Source: Deltaproteobacteria bacterium (lineage in GTDB: Bacteria > Myxococcota > Myxococcia > Myxococcales > 40CM-4-68-19). From it: a stretch of DNA of 8,761 bases. Positions within the stretch are counted from its first letter, which is position 1; every line of letters begins with the position of its first letter. The stretch is from positions 1 to 8,761 of the forward strand of contig VBLM01000193.1 of assembly GCA_005879095.1 (NCBI GenBank), written 5' to 3'. The notes below the pieces were generated by a model, which made no database searches, was not told the origin of the DNA, and saw nothing but the letters and a program-made list of their open reading frames with translations. The translations under genes and the position numbers were made by a program. Below are positions 5,917 through 8,761 of this stretch, piece after piece.

Positions 5917-7395
5917 GTGCGCTTGCGCCCCGGCGAAGGACGGCTCCTGCTGTTGCTGGTCGTCGCGTACGGATGGTTGTTCGTCTTTTTCGAGAAGGTG
6001 AACAATCCGAACGAGCTGGTGCGCATCTACGCGGCGCGCGCGCTGGTGGAGGATCACACCTGGTCGATCGGCCGCCGCACGCGCTTCGGCGATACCGGTG
6101 TGCTGGCCAGCTGGGGTTACGTCAACGACAAGGCGCTGGTCTGCGACGATTCGCGGCTGCAGCCGCCGGGCTGCGAGGGCCGGCTCTTCGCGGCGAAGGC
6201 GCCCGGCCCGACCGTGCTCGCGGTTCCGGTGCTCGCGCTCATGCGCCTCTTTGGTCCCCTGAAAAAAACCTCGTGCGTCTTCGTGCTGCGCTGGATCTGG
6301 ATGATCCTGCCGACGATCGTCTTCTGGATCGCGATGCGGCGCTACGGGCTGCCCGACGAAGTCGTGCTCGCGGGCGCGCTCGGATCGTTGAGCCTCACGT
6401 ATGGACAGATGTTCGCGGGCCACCAGCTGGCCGCGCTCGCGCTCGGCGCGGCGTATCTCTCCGGCTTCTGGAAGATCCGTCCCTTCTGGGTTGGATTCTT
6501 CGCCGCGGCTTCGGTCGCAATGGAATACCCATCGGCGCTCGCGGCCGCGATCCTGATCGCCGCTTTCGTGCTGAGCACGAGACGCTGGCGAGGCGTTTTG
6601 TTGGGCGCGCTGCCCTGGGTGGTAATCCTCGTTCAGTTCCACTGGTCGGCGTTCGGATCGCCATGGTCGACGCCGTACGGCCATATCGAAAATCCCTCCT
6701 TCGTGCGCGACATGGGTCCGACCTTCATGGCGTTTTCCGCGCCGACGCTCGAACGCCTCTACGGTTCGTTCTTCTCGCCGTATCTGGGACTGTTCTTCTG
6801 GGCGCCGTGGATTGCGCTCGCATTGATTGCGCCAGTCTGGGTTCGCCGGCACACCGAACGGCTTGTCGCATCCGCCATCGTCGCCTGGTATCTGGTGTTC
6901 CAGCTGTCACAATCGCTCTGGCGCAGCGGCTGGGTCGTCGGGCCGCGCTACATCACGCCGATCGTGCCGTTCGCCGCCATCCTCATCGCGCTCGCGATCC
7001 CTGCTGCGCCGCGCTGGTGGATGACTCTCTTCCGCGGCCTGGCTGTACCGGGCATCGCGGCGACGATGTTGGCATCGGCCGTATGCCAGGGTTTTCCCCT
7101 CGAAGTGGAGAACCCGCTGCGCGAGGTCGTCTGGCCATTGCTGGCGCACGGATTCGTTCCGCGCAATCCACTCCAGGCTCTCGGCGTTCCCGGCATCTGG
7201 AGCGCAATGCCTTATTTCGCGGCGATGTCCATCGCCATCGTCACCGTGTTGCGCCGCGACATCGCCGCGATCGTCATCGCCGCGGCGATCGCAGGTTGTC
7301 AGTGGTTGGCGCCGGCGAGCGGGGAAACCGGTGCGGCGCGGTTTCTCGAGTCGACCTGGGACCCGCCGGCGCCGCCGGGCTCGACGCCGTTCTGA
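5917..7395 (+). CDS. Polytopic membrane protein, GT-C glycosyltransferase-like
   Basis: The 492-residue protein has about ten or more hydrophobic segments. After a first helix (about 9-25) comes an outside loop with VRIYAARALVEDHTWSI, GYVNDKALV and GRLFAAKAPGPTVLAVP (about 35-104). The DKA...KAPG pattern and the late GPRYITPIVPF (342-352) recur in bacterial polytopic proteins related to the dolichyl-phosphate-mannose transferase (PMT/GT39) group. I infer a lipid-linked sugar transferase or relative acting at the outer face of the inner membrane, but the catalytic acidic pair of true GT39 enzymes is not clear to me. The GTG start is used because an in-frame TAG lies at 5905; an ATG at 5909 is in the wrong frame. 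No Shine-Dalgarno motif is well placed. The methyltransferase that follows on the same strand supports a surface-glycan role. Confidence 0.75.
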   Translation: MRLRPGEGRLLLLLVVAYGWLFVFFEKVNNPNELVRIYAARALVEDHTWSIGRRTRFGDTGVLASWGYVNDKALVCDDSRLQPPGCEGRLFAAKAPGPTVLAVPVLALMRLFGPLKKTSCVFVLRWIWMILPTIVFWIAMRRYGLPDEVVLAGALGSLSLTYGQMFAGHQLAALALGAAYLSGFWKIRPFWVGFFAAASVAMEYPSALAAAILIAAFVLSTRRWRGVLLGALPWVVILVQFHWSAFGSPWSTPYGHIENPSFVRDMGPTFMAFSAPTLERLYGSFFSPYLGLFFWAPWIALALIAPVWVRRHTERLVASAIVAWYLVFQLSQSLWRSGWVVGPRYITPIVPFAAILIALAIPAAPRWWMTLFRGLAVPGIAATMLASAVCQGFPLEVENPLREVVWPLLAHGFVPRNPLQALGVPGIWSAMPYFAAMSIAIVTVLRRDIAAIVIAAAIAGCQWLAPASGETGAARFLESTWDPPAPPGSTPF

Positions 7396-7409
7396 ATGCA
7401 TTCTACGCT
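7381..7409 (+). promoter_or_regulatory. Candidate promoter for the methyltransferase, leaderless
   Basis: TCGACG (7381-7386, four of six to TTGACA) and TACGCT (7404-7409, fits TAnnnT) are spaced by 17 bases. TACGCT ends exactly 6 bases before the ATG at 7416. The -35 lies in the last codons of the membrane-protein gene. No Shine-Dalgarno motif precedes the ATG. Confidence 0.35.
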
Positions 7410-7422
7410 TCGGCAATGCATT
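7395..7422 (+). repeat. Two AATGCATT palindromes, 20 bases apart
   Basis: AATGCATTC occurs at 7395-7403 and 7415-7423. The 8-base core is a perfect palindrome. The first copy begins in the stop codon of the membrane-protein gene and sits between the candidate -35 and -10; the second covers the methyltransferase start codon. The 20-base period puts both on nearly the same face of the helix, as for a two-site operator. Confidence 0.4.
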
Positions 7423-8024
7423 CCGTTCTTCCCTCTCCACTCCCGAGGAAACTGAACCTGGGCTGCGGTCAGTTTCCACGGCCCGGATTCCTCAATGTCG
7501 ACGTCGACGCCGCATCGAGAGCGGACCTGTACCTCGACCTCTCGAACATGGAAGCGTACCGAGCCCTTCCCGAAGGATATTTCGACATCATCGTGATGGA
7601 TCACGTTCTCGAGCATCTCGACGACGTCTTCGAAGTCATGCGCGCCATCTACCGGCTCCTCGCGGCGGATGGCCGCCTCGAGATTCGCGTTCCTCACTTC
7701 TCGCGCGGCATCACGCACCCTGAACACAAGCACGGGTTCGACGTCACGTTCCCGGAGTACGTGCGGCCCGGCTTTCGCGGCGGGTACATCGGCGTTCCTC
7801 TCGCGTTGGTCTCGATGAAACTCCGATACATCATCCGTTGGGACCTGAAGCTGGATGCGGGCGTCAAACCCTGGCAAGTCGCGATCCTGAAGCAGATCGA
7901 TCGCGTGATCAGCTGGCTCGCGAACCTTCAGCCATATGCTTGCAGCCGGTTCTGGTGCACCTGGGTGGGCGGCTTCGAGCAGATCGAATTCATCTTTCAA
8001 AAAGCGCCATCGTCCTCGACGTGA
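7416..8024 (+). CDS. Class I SAM-dependent methyltransferase
   Basis: The 202-residue protein has the Methyltransf_11-type Rossmann fold. Motif I is LNLGCG (13-18) for S-adenosylmethionine binding, the acidic ribose-contact strand is LNVDVD (26-31), motif III is FDIIVMDHVLEHLDD (56-70) and the following strand is ADGRLEIRVPHF (84-95). After that comes a family-specific region rich in His and aromatics (HPEHKHGFDVTF) that probably shapes the acceptor site. Proteins of this kind often lie in polysaccharide and lipopolysaccharide gene clusters, and the upstream polytopic protein fits that, but the acceptor here is not known. The ATG at 7416 is 20 bases after the previous stop and has no Shine-Dalgarno motif. 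The open frame continues far upstream only as a shadow of the membrane-protein gene. The TGA directly abuts the stop of the convergent peptidase. Confidence 0.88.
   Translation: MHSVLPSPLPRKLNLGCGQFPRPGFLNVDVDAASRADLYLDLSNMEAYRALPEGYFDIIVMDHVLEHLDDVFEVMRAIYRLLAADGRLEIRVPHFSRGITHPEHKHGFDVTFPEYVRPGFRGGYIGVPLALVSMKLRYIIRWDLKLDAGVKPWQVAILKQIDRVISWLANLQPYACSRFWCTWVGGFEQIEFIFQKAPSSST

Positions 8025-8761
<737 letters not shown>

Noticed and set aside
5746..6852. 368-codon minus-strand open frame over the polytopic membrane protein
   Set aside because: The composition is highly charged and repetitive, typical of the antisense of hydrophobic GC-rich genes.
5973..7415. Upstream extension of the methyltransferase open frame
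   Set aside because: The part before 7416 is an out-of-frame shadow of the membrane-protein gene; the methyltransferase domain begins right after the ATG at 7416.

Overview
This window is GC-rich bacterial chromosomal DNA (about two thirds G+C by eye), densely packed and without visible mobile elements, CRISPR arrays or RNA genes. The gene content (a MacB/LolCDE-type exporter with two unlike FtsX-fold permeases, a polytopic GT-C-like membrane protein next to a small methyltransferase, an LpqC/PHB-depolymerase-like secreted esterase, and an M3 oligopeptidase) would fit a Myxococcota- or Acidobacteriota-like genome. That placement is an impression from protein style, not a phylogenetic result.

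Layout. Bases 1-173 (minus) hold the start of a small single-span membrane protein. It diverges across an 80-base gap from a plus-strand operon at 254-4985. The operon runs: HlyD/MacA-type adaptor (254-1445), ATPase (1445-2146), permease 1 (2143-3297), permease 2 (3294-4419) and a small HD-domain hydrolase (4416-4985). Every junction is a 1- or 4-base stop/start overlap, so translational coupling is likely. A secreted esterase (4937-5893, minus) converges on the HD gene with a 49-base overlap. It diverges by only 23 bases from a polytopic membrane protein (5917-7395, plus), which is followed by a SAM methyltransferase (7416-8024, plus). The methyltransferase stop abuts the stop of a convergent M3 metallopeptidase that runs off the right edge (8025-8761, minus).

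How the genes fit together. The first operon encodes a tripartite exporter: the ATPase energises two permeases, and the adaptor would carry substrate across the periplasm. As given, the adaptor has two frameshifts and permease 2 has one, while the ATPase and permease 1 are intact. Either the operon is decaying or this stretch of the assembly carries small deletions. The permease 2 lesion also creates a 563-codon open frame that falsely joins it to the HD protein. The membrane protein and methyltransferase look like cell-surface or glycan-modification functions.

The most interesting non-coding signal concerns initiation. Operon-internal genes have Shine-Dalgarno motifs. Three genes that begin transcription units or follow a gap (173 minus, 5917 plus, 7416 plus) lack a good one and instead have a TAnnnT hexamer exactly 6 bases before the start codon, as expected for leaderless transcripts. 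Two of these sites come with further structure: overlapping opposed -10 boxes at 5901-5910, and a repeated AATGCATT palindrome 20 bases apart at 7395-7422.
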